NCBI GenBank assembly: GCA_014190355.1
Contig: BJGH01000005.1
Span: 1-64,000 of the forward strand
DNA from: Alphaproteobacteria bacterium
GTDB taxonomy: Bacteria > Pseudomonadota > Alphaproteobacteria > Rickettsiales > UBA1997
Direction of reading: 5' to 3'
Length of the DNA: 64,000 nucleotides
The notes under the pieces are model-generated. The model was not told where the DNA came from. It saw only the letters and a program-made list of their open reading frames with translations, and did no database searches. Below are positions 1 to 8,947 of this stretch, in pieces. Every line of letters starts with the position of its first letter. The stretch's first letter is position 1. The position numbers were made by a program, and so were the translations under genes.

Positions 1-2
1 AT

Positions 3-775
3 CTTTCATTAGACAAATATATTCCATGTAAAATTAATGGAGAAGATTTATATATTTTTTCTGCGGCATTTTCTGATCATACAGCTTTTTTTATCTTTCA
101 TATTATGGATAATCAAATTAAAGCTTTAAGTTATGTTGACTCAAATCTTGCTGTATTTAAAAAACCCAAAACTGAAACAACAGAAGCCGATCTAAAAGAA
201 TATGGAGTTACTAAATATATTTTAAAAAAACCAATTAATATTAATGGAATAAAGGATTTAAAAGATGTTATAAAAGGTTTTAATGATTCTCGATATTACA
301 TGGTTTATCAAATAAATATTACGAGCATTTATTATCTGGAAAAGTTTTTTTTGAAGGGCAAAGTTTAAATGAATGCAAAAAAGAAAATTTTATTAAAGTA
401 AAAGAAGCGTCACGAGGAAATTGTACTTTAAAATCAGATAAAATTTTACAACGTTATCTAGCGTCAATCACCAATCCTAAGAGTTTTGACGAGGATTATA
501 CAGGATATGAATTGTTCAAGGAATATAAGAGAGAATTAAAAAAATCTGCTATTGAAAAAATTGTTAAATTTGGACTTCAATTAAAAAATAGTTTTATTAA
601 AAAATATTTGATGGAAAAAACAATAGAATTACTAACTGAAGTTAGGGATAAAACATTAACTAAAGATAATAAATATTCAATAGAAGATGTTGAATATTTA
701 AATAAATCTATTGTTTTATTAAAAGGAAAGTCTACGAGTTTATTAACTTCAGGTGGTAGTCATAAAAAAAGATAA
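3..775 (+). pseudogene. Frameshifted 3' fragment of an unrecognised protein gene
   Basis: An open frame enters from the left edge of the window (frame of position 3) and runs to a stop at 368. From about 290 a second frame (position 512 frame) carries protein-like sequence that continues to the stop at 775. Joining the frames near 290-302, at NDSRYYMV followed by HGLSNKYYEHLL, gives one plausible polypeptide of about 250 residues. The two pieces therefore look like one C-terminal coding region broken by a frameshift. No family is recognised; the C-terminal part is Lys/Glu-rich and helical in character, ending in GGSHKKR. Alternatives are two small genes, the second from a TTG at 512, or a sequencing error. 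Confidence 0.45.
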
Positions 776-1146
776 CTTTCCTGGAAAATAGTAAGAGATT
801 TTAAATTTTAAAGCCAATGGTTAAGGAATTTTAATTTAATTTTAAAAAGAATTGATTTAAAGATTATAAAATCTTAACAAAATTAGTTTAAAAATATAAA
901 AAAATTGTCTTATGTCATTTCAATTCTTAGTTGCAGTCAAATAATAATATGTTTTTAAATAAATTTTAAAAATCTTCAAAAATTCAGTTTTGTTATTTAT
1001 TTACTCTTTTATGTTTGGTTAGTTTATAGTTAATTGACAAAATAAAAATAACTTATAAATTATTTTTTTTATTATAACAATTTTTAAAAACTATATATTT
1101 ATTTATTTTGTTTAAACATCACATATTTTTAAAACTCAATATTGCC
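776..1146. other. AT-rich intergenic stretch, nothing recognised
   Basis: This stretch is very AT-rich, with T- and A-runs and no convincing coding sequence, RNA or repeat on either strand. It separates the frameshifted fragment from the low-complexity and RelE-like relic region. Confidence 0.4.
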
Positions 1147-1220
1147 ATGAAAATAGATCAACCTTGTCGAAATAAAAACAGTTTAAATCCATGCCAATGC
1201 AATTTTAGAGATAAAAGAAG

Positions 1221-1290
1221 ACAGTGGCAAAGACAATGGCAATTTCAAAGGCAGGGGCAAAAGCAAGATAAAAGCCAATGGCAAGGGCAA
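1221..1290. repeat. Low-complexity GGCAA-type degenerate tandem repeat
   Basis: Short units of the type tggcaa, caatggcaa and ggggcaa recur imperfectly across about 70 bp. In one frame they give an artificial Gln/Trp-rich peptide (QWQRQWQFQRQGQ); in another they give Lys/Ala-rich sequence interrupted by stops. An open frame spans 1147-1509, but this composition argues against it being a genuine gene. Confidence 0.4.
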
Positions 1291-1535
1291 AATTTCAATT
1301 CATTGCTTACCAATTTTTTATTAAATTTAAAATTATCAATTGCTAAAATTTTAAAATTAAATTCTAATAAAAAAATTGATTCAAACTTTAGCTTTATATT
1401 TTATTACAATCGAAGATATCGATGGAAAATTCAAAGAAGATTAATTCATTATGATCTCAAACCTAAAATGTTTTTAGATCATTATCATTTTTGGCAAAAA
1501 ATTTCTTAACATTTAATCACCAATTATTCAAACCT

Positions 1536-1805
1536 ATGAAAGTATTTGTTGCATGGCAGGTAATTTATTACATAAAAGTTGCAAAAATTATTTTAAAATT
1601 GGATAAAAATACTCAGCAGAATTTGAAATGCTATTTTCAAGAAATTGCTAGTCATCATAATCCTAGAAAATTTGCGGCAAAGTTGCGAGGAGTGAGGGGA
1701 ATGCATAAACTTCTTTGGTTATTTGAATTTATGAGCTTAAAAATTATTTGTAAAATTGATCAAGAGCGGATGTTTATTGTGGTTATTGATATTATCAAAA
1801 TTTAA
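1536..1805 (+). pseudogene. RelE/ParE-family toxin relic
   Basis: From the ATG at 1536 the frame encodes 89 residues, the usual RelE length. The pattern fits the family: W.VIYYIKVAKIILKLDKNTQQNL, then HNPRKFAAKLRGVRG, then KIICKIDQERMFIVVIDI. In RelE-type ribosome-dependent mRNA interferases these correspond to the N-terminal strand and helix, the LxG-W region, and the final strands. The positions where the family has a YRV-type motif and a terminal GHR read LFEFMSLK and IIKI here, so basic catalytic residues appear lost. No RelB-like antitoxin is visible upstream; only the low-complexity frame is present. The likeliest reading is an inactive toxin relic, though an intact divergent toxin cannot be excluded. 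Confidence 0.5.
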
Positions 1806-1999
1806 TTCTAATTAGTTTTGCGGTAATTTTTAAAATAATTTTTTTTAGCAAAAGAATTTCTAAAAATTTTTAAGACAACAAATTTAATTTTTTTGTTTAA
1901 AATATTTTTATTATTTTATACAAATTATTACTTTTAATTTGGTTTCAATAAAATTTATTTTAATTTAATTAAATTTTTAAATTTTGAAAATATTTTACT

Positions 2000-3409
2000 A
2001 TGGCAACTTCACAAGAAATTTTAAAATTGTCGCAACAATCTTCATCTTCACAACGGCTTTCAGCTTTGGTTGATCATAGATGTGACGAATCAAATATCAC
2101 AGCTTATGCAATGCAAGCTGGGTATTTTAAGAATAATCAATTGCAATCATTATCATTGCAAGGCGTTACTTCTCTTGAACAAGATGGTAAGGCAATTAAC
2201 GAAGATACAACATTTTTGGTAGGAAGTTTAACTAAAATGTATACCTCAGCTAGTTTATTAAAACTCTGGGACAATGAATTAAGCGAAAAAAAGGCATATG
2301 ACTTGGCAAGTGATGATCCTAAAAAACTTCCTAGCGATAATTTTCCAGTTGGTATAGACACTCCATTGTCACATTTTATGGAGCGCTTAAAAACTAAATT
2401 TCCTGAATCAACTTATCTTTCGCAAATTGAAAAAGTCGATCATTACCCAAAAATAACTCTCAGAGATCTTTTAAATCACACTCATGCTTTAGGTGCGAGA
2501 GATGAAGAAAAAATTGCTAAATTTCAGTTAAAAAATCCCAACCAAGACTTCAGCTGTGCGCAGTTAGTGGAGTTTTCAAAATACAATCCTCAAGATAAAT
2601 ATGGTGAATTTAAATATGGCAATTTAGGGTGTGAATTATCGGGAATGATTATCGAGTTAGTTACCAATAAATCATATCCAAAGGCTTTAAAAGATTTAGT
2701 TCTTGATCAAGTTGAGGCAAAAAGCTCATATATAAAATTTCCTTCAATCAAAGATTCTAATACGGTTAAGGGTTATTGTTACATTGCTACTTGTCAGCTT
2801 GAAGGTGAATATTATCCTGGTGGCGAAATGAATTTTAACACTTCAGGAAACTCTCTTGCCTCTGGAGCTTTAATTACCAATTATGCAGATGCTGATAAAT
2901 TTATAAGTAAATTTTTAAATAAAGATTTAGAAAAATCATTGTTTGCAAATCCCGAGGTTATTAAATCACTTTATCGCGATGAGGGTGTTGATGAAAAACA
3001 TCGTTTGTGCGGTGTAAATAAATATCCAGATGGAACTTTTGGACATAATGGTCATAGCGGATCTGGTGAAGCTTCGCTGAGATTTAACCCTAAAACTTCT
3101 GAAACTTTTTTTTATTGTGCCACTGGTGAAACATTAACTTATGCAGTAGCTTATGAAATTCTTGATATTCAAAGAAAAGATGCTGGCATTAATAAAGAAA
3201 TATCTGAAGATGAAACAATTGCTAAACGCAATGAAATGATAAAATCAGGATATGATTTTCTTAAAATAAAAAAAATGCATGATGATGGCTTAAGCTTTGA
3301 AAATATTGCCAGAACTACGATTGATAGTTTAGCCCAAAAACCTCAAGCTACTATGAGCTTTCTAGAAAGAGTGATGTCTTTTATAAAATCAAAGAGTCAA
3401 GAAAGATAA
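2000..3409 (+). CDS. Serine hydrolase of the beta-lactamase/class C penicillin-binding family
   Basis: This 469-residue protein belongs to the Pfam Beta-lactamase (PF00144) serine hydrolases, which include class C beta-lactamases, D,D-peptidases and esterases. The SxxK nucleophile motif is S76-L-T-K79, the YxN motif is Tyr206-Gly-Asn, and the HxG-type third motif appears as GHNGHSGSG near residue 350. No signal peptide is visible, so it may be cytoplasmic or exported by another route. About 90 helical residues follow the catalytic domain and match nothing I recognise. It stands alone between AT-rich spacers. The substrate cannot be inferred; peptide or ester hydrolysis is the family default. 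Confidence 0.8.
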   Translation: MATSQEILKLSQQSSSSQRLSALVDHRCDESNITAYAMQAGYFKNNQLQSLSLQGVTSLEQDGKAINEDTTFLVGSLTKMYTSASLLKLWDNELSEKKAYDLASDDPKKLPSDNFPVGIDTPLSHFMERLKTKFPESTYLSQIEKVDHYPKITLRDLLNHTHALGARDEEKIAKFQLKNPNQDFSCAQLVEFSKYNPQDKYGEFKYGNLGCELSGMIIELVTNKSYPKALKDLVLDQVEAKSSYIKFPSIKDSNTVKGYCYIATCQLEGEYYPGGEMNFNTSGNSLASGALITNYADADKFISKFLNKDLEKSLFANPEVIKSLYRDEGVDEKHRLCGVNKYPDGTFGHNGHSGSGEASLRFNPKTSETFFYCATGETLTYAVAYEILDIQRKDAGINKEISEDETIAKRNEMIKSGYDFLKIKKMHDDGLSFENIARTTIDSLAQKPQATMSFLERVMSFIKSKSQER

Positions 3410-3526
3410 AAAAGTAATGTTCATTTTTCTAACAATTTTTATAAACTTAAGTAAAATATTATTTAAGTTTATAAAACTAATTTAAACAAATTTAATTTAA
3501 TTAAAATAAATTAATTAAATTAAATT

Positions 3527-3829
3527 ATGACTAACTCAAGACAAAATTTTGAAATTACAGATGACCAGCTAGCATTAGAATTTATTGAAGATATTTTTTT
3601 GGACTCAATTAGTTATGAAGATCATCAAAAAATTCTTGAGCTTATAAACACTCAGAATGTTGCTGAACTAAAAATATTTCTTAAAAAATTTGATTTTAAT
3701 ATTTTTGATTCAATAGCTAAAGATAATTTAATTAATCCTATATTTTATGCAATTGATAATGAAAAACTTCAATCAATAAAGGCTTTGATTGAGTTTTTCG
3801 GAGTTGATGAATTTTTAAAACAAAAATAA
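3527..3829 (+). CDS. Small acidic protein with one ankyrin-like repeat
   Basis: This 100-residue protein starts at ATG 3527. Its second half, with the pattern NPIFYAIDNEKLQSIKALI, resembles a single ankyrin repeat (helix-turn-helix with an initial P-x-x-x-A-I). The first half is acidic and helical. There is no signal peptide or membrane segment. Ankyrin-type proteins are common in Rickettsiales and often act at the host interface, but one repeat is weak evidence and no function is assigned. It could also be a truncated remnant of a longer ankyrin gene. It converges with the prepilin-like gene downstream. Confidence 0.45.
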   Translation: MTNSRQNFEITDDQLALEFIEDIFLDSISYEDHQKILELINTQNVAELKIFLKKFDFNIFDSIAKDNLINPIFYAIDNEKLQSIKALIEFFGVDEFLKQK

Positions 3830-3852
3830 TGTTATTAAAAAAAAGTTGGTAA

Positions 3853-4746
3853 TTAATAACTTAATTTTATTGACCATTTTCTTGATAAATATCTTTCAAC
3901 ATCAATGATTTCATCATTGCTTAGCGCTCGGTTAAAAATTATAAATTCTCCAATTAATCCACCAAATGTTCTAAAAGATCCTATATGGTTACCCAAAGTC
4001 ATTGAAGTTGTGCCATTGTTTGAGTAGTTTCCAAGAAGATTTGCGGTACTTGAAGCAGTTAAGTTTCCATTGAGATGTAAACCAGAAAAATTTATCGCAG
4101 AATTATAGATTCTACGCATAACATAACTGGTATTGTTGGGAATTGTTCCAACTAGATTATTGCCTGCTCCAGGCCAAAAATAAAAGTTAAAATTACTTGG
4201 ACTGTTAATAGCAAATTCGCTATTGTCAATTTCACCATGAATTGCTAAAAACATACTTTGGTTTATGGTTGTATTTAGAGTATGCCATTGCATAATCATA
4301 AAAATAGTGTTATTTCTTGGGTATGAACCAAGAGATGATAAGGTCATTTTGGTCATGTTATTTGAAGAATTAAAACGAAGACATGGAAGACCATTAATAC
4401 CATTGGTTGTGAATAATGGTTGATCACTAGCGGTATTTTGAATAAAGCGAAATTGCGTAGTATTCATTGGATTGGTATCTTGCCAATAGGCAATTCCTGC
4501 ACCATCGCTGATTTGACTATCAAAAGCTTTTTCATTTACTGCATCAAACCATAGCGCTAGATCTTTAATCGTTGGAACTGGCGAAGACAAGGTAATATTT
4601 CGAGCTGATGTTAAACGAAATTGGCTAACCAATCTTGAGCTTTGAGTAACCCCTGCAATCAAAATACCAATGATTAAAATAACAATTGATAATTCAATTA
4701 ATGAGAAGGCTTGATGTTTATTGTTTTGTTTTTTTTGGTAATTCAT
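3853..4746 (-). CDS. Prepilin-type protein with LamG-like body (copy 1)
   Basis: This 297-residue protein has a class III/IV prepilin signal: a polar leader, then HQA followed by FSLIELSIVILIIGILIAG. Prepilin peptidase should cut before Phe, leaving Glu at mature position 5, with Ala rather than the usual Gly at -1. The remaining 250 or so residues are Asn/Thr/Ser-rich beta sequence with concanavalin/LamG-like features: a DLALWFDA strand near the start, GINGLPCLRFN, and a terminal FNRALSNDEIIDVERYLSRKW. Two intact homologues lie at 7915 and 15812. An extracytoplasmic pseudopilin or surface adhesin is the natural inference. No other pilus genes are adjacent. Confidence 0.82.
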   Translation of the reverse strand: MNYQKKQNNKHQAFSLIELSIVILIIGILIAGVTQSSRLVSQFRLTSARNITLSSPVPTIKDLALWFDAVNEKAFDSQISDGAGIAYWQDTNPMNTTQFRFIQNTASDQPLFTTNGINGLPCLRFNSSNNMTKMTLSSLGSYPRNNTIFMIMQWHTLNTTINQSMFLAIHGEIDNSEFAINSPSNFNFYFWPGAGNNLVGTIPNNTSYVMRRIYNSAINFSGLHLNGNLTASSTANLLGNYSNNGTTSMTLGNHIGSFRTFGGLIGEFIIFNRALSNDEIIDVERYLSRKWSIKLSY

Positions 4747-4890
4747 AATCTTTTAAAAAATTATTTTATTTTTTATAAAATTTAATAAATTAGCAAATAA
4801 AAAAATGACATTGATAATTTTTGAAAATAAAGAAATTTTAGGAAATTTTAAAATTAAAATTATTTCTATAGTTTGGATTATTATTTTTTT

Positions 4891-5781
4891 TTAGCAAGAT
4901 TTTAAGGAAAGATTATTAAAAAATTGTTTTATGTCTAAGTTAAGTTTTTCTAGGTGATTATGTTTAATTAACCACTCTTTTCGTTTTTTTTGAGGAACTT
5001 CACTAAAATCTCTTTTTGCTAAATTTTTAGGTAATAAAAAATTATTATCAGCTGTAATTTTTGATCCAATTTCTTGCCATATGTTATCATAATTTTTTTG
5101 AAAAGTTTTTTGGTATGAAAAAACATGATTTTGGTTTGAAATACCAATAATTTTTTTTACTTCAAAGAAATCAGCTATAGCATAACAACATTCAATTAAA
5201 GCATGTTTTGGTCTTAATCCACCTAGGCTTCTGGTGAAACTTACTATCTCTTCTTTGTTAATCTGACTTCCCCCTTGAAGACCACCAATAAATATCGCAT
5301 TTTGATTATCTTGATCATGATATAAAGTGAATGTTAGAGTACTGATAACATTATTTTCACGATCTGATAAATAAATTGTCATAGCTCCTTCTTTCCAGAA
5401 TTTGCCATGCATCATAATTTTTAAATGACATAATTCACCATTTTTTTTAATAAGTGAAGAGATAATTATTTGGTCATTTTGAGGAGTTAGAATTTTTTTT
5501 ATTGCTTTATTGGAAAAAAAATTCTCCATTATCTGATAATGTTGACAAAGAATATTAATTCGTTTTGCTATTGAAAATTGATTACAAACATAAGATCTAA
5601 TTGGCAAAGAAACAATCTCGGTGTTAGCGCAAATAAACCCATGTTTTCTATAAAAATTGTCAATGAATATTAACCATTTTGTTACCTTAAAAGGAAATAA
5701 TAAAGAGCGAAGAAAAAATATGCGAGACTTATTAAAACCTTTTTGTTTATATATTTTTTGACTGTAAGTTAATAAAATCAT
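4891..5781 (-). CDS. DUF535 (VirK/YbjX-like) protein
   Basis: This 296-residue protein matches the DUF535 family (VirK of Shigella, YbjX of E. coli, SrfB-type proteins). The signature region is present: HGKFWKEGAMTIYL, then STLTFTLY, FIGGLQGG, LGGLRPKHALIECCYAIADFF, and the C-terminal RDFSEVPQKKRKEW. Family members are linked to virulence and envelope stress in enterobacteria, but their biochemical activity is unknown. There is no signal peptide. The ATG start at 5781 gives a full-length N-terminus. The gene stands alone, upstream of and parallel to prepilin copy 1 on the minus strand, 144 bp away. Confidence 0.78.
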   Translation of the reverse strand: MILLTYSQKIYKQKGFNKSRIFFLRSLLFPFKVTKWLIFIDNFYRKHGFICANTEIVSLPIRSYVCNQFSIAKRINILCQHYQIMENFFSNKAIKKILTPQNDQIIISSLIKKNGELCHLKIMMHGKFWKEGAMTIYLSDRENNVISTLTFTLYHDQDNQNAIFIGGLQGGSQINKEEIVSFTRSLGGLRPKHALIECCYAIADFFEVKKIIGISNQNHVFSYQKTFQKNYDNIWQEIGSKITADNNFLLPKNLAKRDFSEVPQKKRKEWLIKHNHLEKLNLDIKQFFNNLSLKSC

Positions 5782-5902
5782 TTTATTAAGTTAATAATTT
5801 AAAAAAATTTTCAATTTTCATTATATTTTAAAAATATATAACTTGAATTTACAGAATTTTTTTTTAGATTTTAAAAAAATTATTAATCAGATTTAATATT
5901 TT

Positions 5903-6565
5903 ATGACTCAAGATTGGCGAACTGCGAGTAGAGAAAGTGCAATGTTAGTACCATTGGCAAAAGATGATCCTGAGGCAAGAATCCAGATATACAGTGCTAA
6001 GGCCTATGATTGGCGAGGTAAATTCAGTGTTCATTGCTGGATTGCATATAAAGAAGAAAATGCTGATAGTTACTGGGTTTTTCATGTTACGGCATGGGGA
6101 GATGGAAAAAATCTTGATCGAGTTGTATCTATGAAAAAGGATTTACCAGATCGTTATTGGTATGGCAATAAACCAGAAATTGTTTGTATGATTAACGGTA
6201 AAAGAGCCCAAAAAATAATTCCTAAATTACAACTCGCCATCGATAGTTACCCATACTGGCAAACCTATAAAGCTTATCCTGGACCAAACAGCAATACTTT
6301 TGTTTCTTTTGTGATGAGAAGAACTCATGGGTTTTATGCTAATTTACCAAGTAACGCAATTGGAAAAGATTGGCTTACTACGAAATATTTTTTTGATCTA
6401 AGTGAATCGCGAACAGGTATTCAATTTTCGCTTTATGGTTTGCTTGGTTTCACTCTTGGTTTGCTTGATGGTATAGAATTAAATATTCTTGGACTATGTT
6501 TTGGAATTGATTTTTTATATCCTGCTTTAAAGTTACCAATTATCGGTAGAATTGGTTTTAAATAA
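5903..6565 (+). CDS. DUF3750 family protein
   Basis: This 220-residue protein fits the DUF3750 family, short proteobacterial proteins with conserved aromatic and glycine motifs. Visible markers are IYSAKAYDWRGKFSVHCWIAY, the YPYWQTYKAYPGPNSNTF segment, and a C-terminal hydrophobic region (FSLYGLLGFTLGLLDGIELNILGL) that may insert in the membrane. The conserved His/Cys and the PGPNSNTF motif are reminiscent of a papain/NlpC-like fold, but no activity is established. It converges with mnmA, whose stop lies about 60 bp downstream on the other strand. Confidence 0.72.
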   Translation: MTQDWRTASRESAMLVPLAKDDPEARIQIYSAKAYDWRGKFSVHCWIAYKEENADSYWVFHVTAWGDGKNLDRVVSMKKDLPDRYWYGNKPEIVCMINGKRAQKIIPKLQLAIDSYPYWQTYKAYPGPNSNTFVSFVMRRTHGFYANLPSNAIGKDWLTTKYFFDLSESRTGIQFSLYGLLGFTLGLLDGIELNILGLCFGIDFLYPALKLPIIGRIGFK

Positions 6566-6628
6566 TTTATTTATTTTAAAATTAAAAATTTAAAATGGTT
6601 TTAATCCTGCAAAATAATTAAATTAACA

Positions 6629-7747
6629 TTATTCAATAATATTATCGATCCATCCACCTCCTAAAACTCTTTGTTCATCATAAATTACTCCTGCTTGACC
6701 TTTGGTAATGGCTCGGGTCATTGATTTCATATAGATTTTTGCAGAATTATTTTCAAGAATTTCAATTAGAGCAGGGTGATCTTGAGCATTGGAACGAATA
6801 CGAATTTTTGCATTAAATTTGTCAGCTATTTTTGGATCTGTGATTAACCAATTACAATCTTTTATGGTAAAAATTTGTTGATTAAGATATTGCTCTTCAC
6901 CTACAAAAACCTGATTTGTATGAGGGTCAATTTTAACCACGTAAAGAGGATTTGGATAAGCAAGTCCTATTCCTCGTCTTTGTCCAAGAGTAAAATTAAT
7001 AATTCCTTGATGTTGACCTAAAATTTTATTGTTAGAAATATGAACTAAATCTCCGCATTTAAAAGAATTTGGTCGATGTTTTTTTATTACCGAAGTATAA
7101 TCACCATTTGGCACAAAACAAATATCTTGAGAATCTGGCTTATTAGCTACCTCTAAGCCATATTTTTCAGCTAATTTTCGGGTTTGATCTTTACTAAATG
7201 AGCCAAGAGGAAAATGTAAAAAATCAAGCTGTTCTTTAGTAGTTGCAAATAAAAAGTAACTCTGATCTTTGTTGTGATCAAATGCTTTATGGAGTTCGCT
7301 ATGATTATTAACTATTTTTTTTTGAACATAATGACCAGTTGCCATGCAATCGGCATTTAAATCTTTGGCAACTTGCAATAAATCACGAAATTTAACTGAT
7401 TGATTGCATTTTACACAAGGAATTGGAGTTTCACCGCGTAAATATGAATCGACAAAATCATCAATAACTGCTTCTTGAAATTTGTTTTGATAGTTTAGAA
7501 CATAATGGGCAAAGCCAAGCTTATCTGCAACTTTTTTGGCATCATAAATATCAACTCCTGCACAACAAGCATTTTTTTTGGCAAGCATTTGCCCGTGATC
7601 ATAAAGTTGTAAAGTAATACCTATTACTTGATAGCCAGCATGATGCAATAGCGATGCTACAACCGAAGAATCAACTCCTCCAGACATTGCTACAACAACT
7701 CTAGTATCTTTTATTGGTTTATTGAGATTTAAAATATTGTCAATCAA
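6629..7747 (-). CDS. mnmA: tRNA-specific 2-thiouridylase MnmA
   Basis: MnmA adds sulfur to U34 of tRNA-Lys, tRNA-Glu and tRNA-Gln. The PP-loop ATP-binding motif AMSGGVDSSVVA sits near residue 20. The catalytic cysteines appear in CVKCNQ and SQDICFVPNGDY, and FTLGQRRGIG marks the central domain. At 372 residues it has normal length. The frame begins at a TTG (7747); no ATG precedes the P-loop, so a TTG start is the best choice. The gene is monocistronic here, with 167 bp of AT-rich DNA separating it from the divergent prepilin copy 2. Confidence 0.95.
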   Translation of the reverse strand: MIDNILNLNKPIKDTRVVVAMSGGVDSSVVASLLHHAGYQVIGITLQLYDHGQMLAKKNACCAGVDIYDAKKVADKLGFAHYVLNYQNKFQEAVIDDFVDSYLRGETPIPCVKCNQSVKFRDLLQVAKDLNADCMATGHYVQKKIVNNHSELHKAFDHNKDQSYFLFATTKEQLDFLHFPLGSFSKDQTRKLAEKYGLEVANKPDSQDICFVPNGDYTSVIKKHRPNSFKCGDLVHISNNKILGQHQGIINFTLGQRRGIGLAYPNPLYVVKIDPHTNQVFVGEEQYLNQQIFTIKDCNWLITDPKIADKFNAKIRIRSNAQDHPALIEILENNSAKIYMKSMTRAITKGQAGVIYDEQRVLGGGWIDNIIE

Positions 7748-7914
7748 ACTAAGTAAAATTAATTTAAACTAAATGCAAAATCATTTAATTTGCAAAACCA
7801 TTTAAGGACATTATGTCATTTTGCCCTTTTAAATCAACTGTTTTATTTATAAAAAATAAAAAAATAATTATTGCATTCCAATTAATTTAGTAAAAAAATA
7901 TTATAAAAAAAAAT

Positions 7915-8829
7915 ATGAAAATTTCTTACAATAATAAAAAAGCATTTTCCTTAATTGAACTTTCAATTGTAATTTTAATTATTGGAATATTGGTTGCAGG
8001 GGTTACTCAAAGCTCTCGTTTGGTTCGTCAAATCAGGCTATCAACTGCTCAGCAGTTAACTCGTTCTTCAGAAGTTTCGACTGTTAAAGACATAGTTTTT
8101 TGGGCTGAAACAACCCTTGATAACGCTATGGTTAATACAGCAAATGGTTTTTCTTTTGATGAAAACTCGCCAATTTTAACATGGAACGATAACAATCCCC
8201 AATCAACATTAAAGTTTAATGTTGCTCAAAGTAATGCTGCATATCAGCCCCTTTTTAGAGGAAGCGGAATAAATGGTTTGCCATCGCTTAGTTTTAATGG
8301 TGGACAATTATTGCTTAGTTCAATTAACTCAGCTCCCCTTCCAGCAAATGATAAAGATTACACCTTTGTGATTGTTTGGCGAGCTAATACTGTAAATGCT
8401 GCAAATGGTCAAATTCTAATGTCTCAAGACTCACAATCTGCTAATCTGAATAATTTAGGATCATGTTATATTACTCCAGCAGGGGTATATGGTTTTGCAG
8501 GTAATAATAACGATTTAACAAGTGTTGGAGTAACTGCCAATAAAGATTATATTACAATAATAGTTGTTAACAATAATGTGGCAAACAATATTTCGATATA
8601 CACTAATTCTAATACTGCTGCAAATGGAGGGACATCTGGACCGGGGGGAAATTATACAACATTATCTTTAGGAAATTATTATTTTGGTTTTGGAGGAAGA
8701 TTGCAATATGCTCAATTATTCAGTGGTTTAATAAGTGAAGCAATCGTTATAGATCGTACAATTAACGCAGAGGAGATCAGGGTAATTAATAATTACCTTA
8801 GCAAAAAATATGCTATTAAAATTTCTTAA
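7915..8829 (+). CDS. Prepilin-type protein with LamG-like body (copy 2)
   Basis: This 304-residue protein has a short leader (MKISYNNKKA) followed by FSLIELSIVILIIGILVAG, the prepilin helix with Glu at mature position 5. The rest is a Ser/Asn/Gly-rich beta body with a LamG/concanavalin-like layout: INGLPSLSFNG, a strand around FVIVWRAN, a Gly-rich segment near 240, and a terminal AIVIDRTINAEEIRVINNYLSKKY. Its first 45 residues closely match the other two intact copies, whereas the body is more diverged, as expected for a surface-exposed domain. Predicted membrane-anchored then assembled by a type IV pilus or type II secretion-like machine. It is the only gene on its strand in this neighbourhood. 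Confidence 0.82.
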   Translation: MKISYNNKKAFSLIELSIVILIIGILVAGVTQSSRLVRQIRLSTAQQLTRSSEVSTVKDIVFWAETTLDNAMVNTANGFSFDENSPILTWNDNNPQSTLKFNVAQSNAAYQPLFRGSGINGLPSLSFNGGQLLLSSINSAPLPANDKDYTFVIVWRANTVNAANGQILMSQDSQSANLNNLGSCYITPAGVYGFAGNNNDLTSVGVTANKDYITIIVVNNNVANNISIYTNSNTAANGGTSGPGGNYTTLSLGNYYFGFGGRLQYAQLFSGLISEAIVIDRTINAEEIRVINNYLSKKYAIKIS

Positions 8830-8947
8830 TAAAAATTTATAAATTTTTTTTAACAAATTTAATATTTGCTGATAGTTTTATAAAATAAGATTTTTAAAAA
8901 TAAAATTTCTGTAATTTCTGTAATTTTAGAAATAAAAAAATTCTTGT

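Noticed and set aside
1108..1509. Gln/Trp-rich open frame of 133 codons
   Set aside because: Its middle is a degenerate short repeat, its composition is artificial and it shows no family resemblance; it is more likely non-coding.
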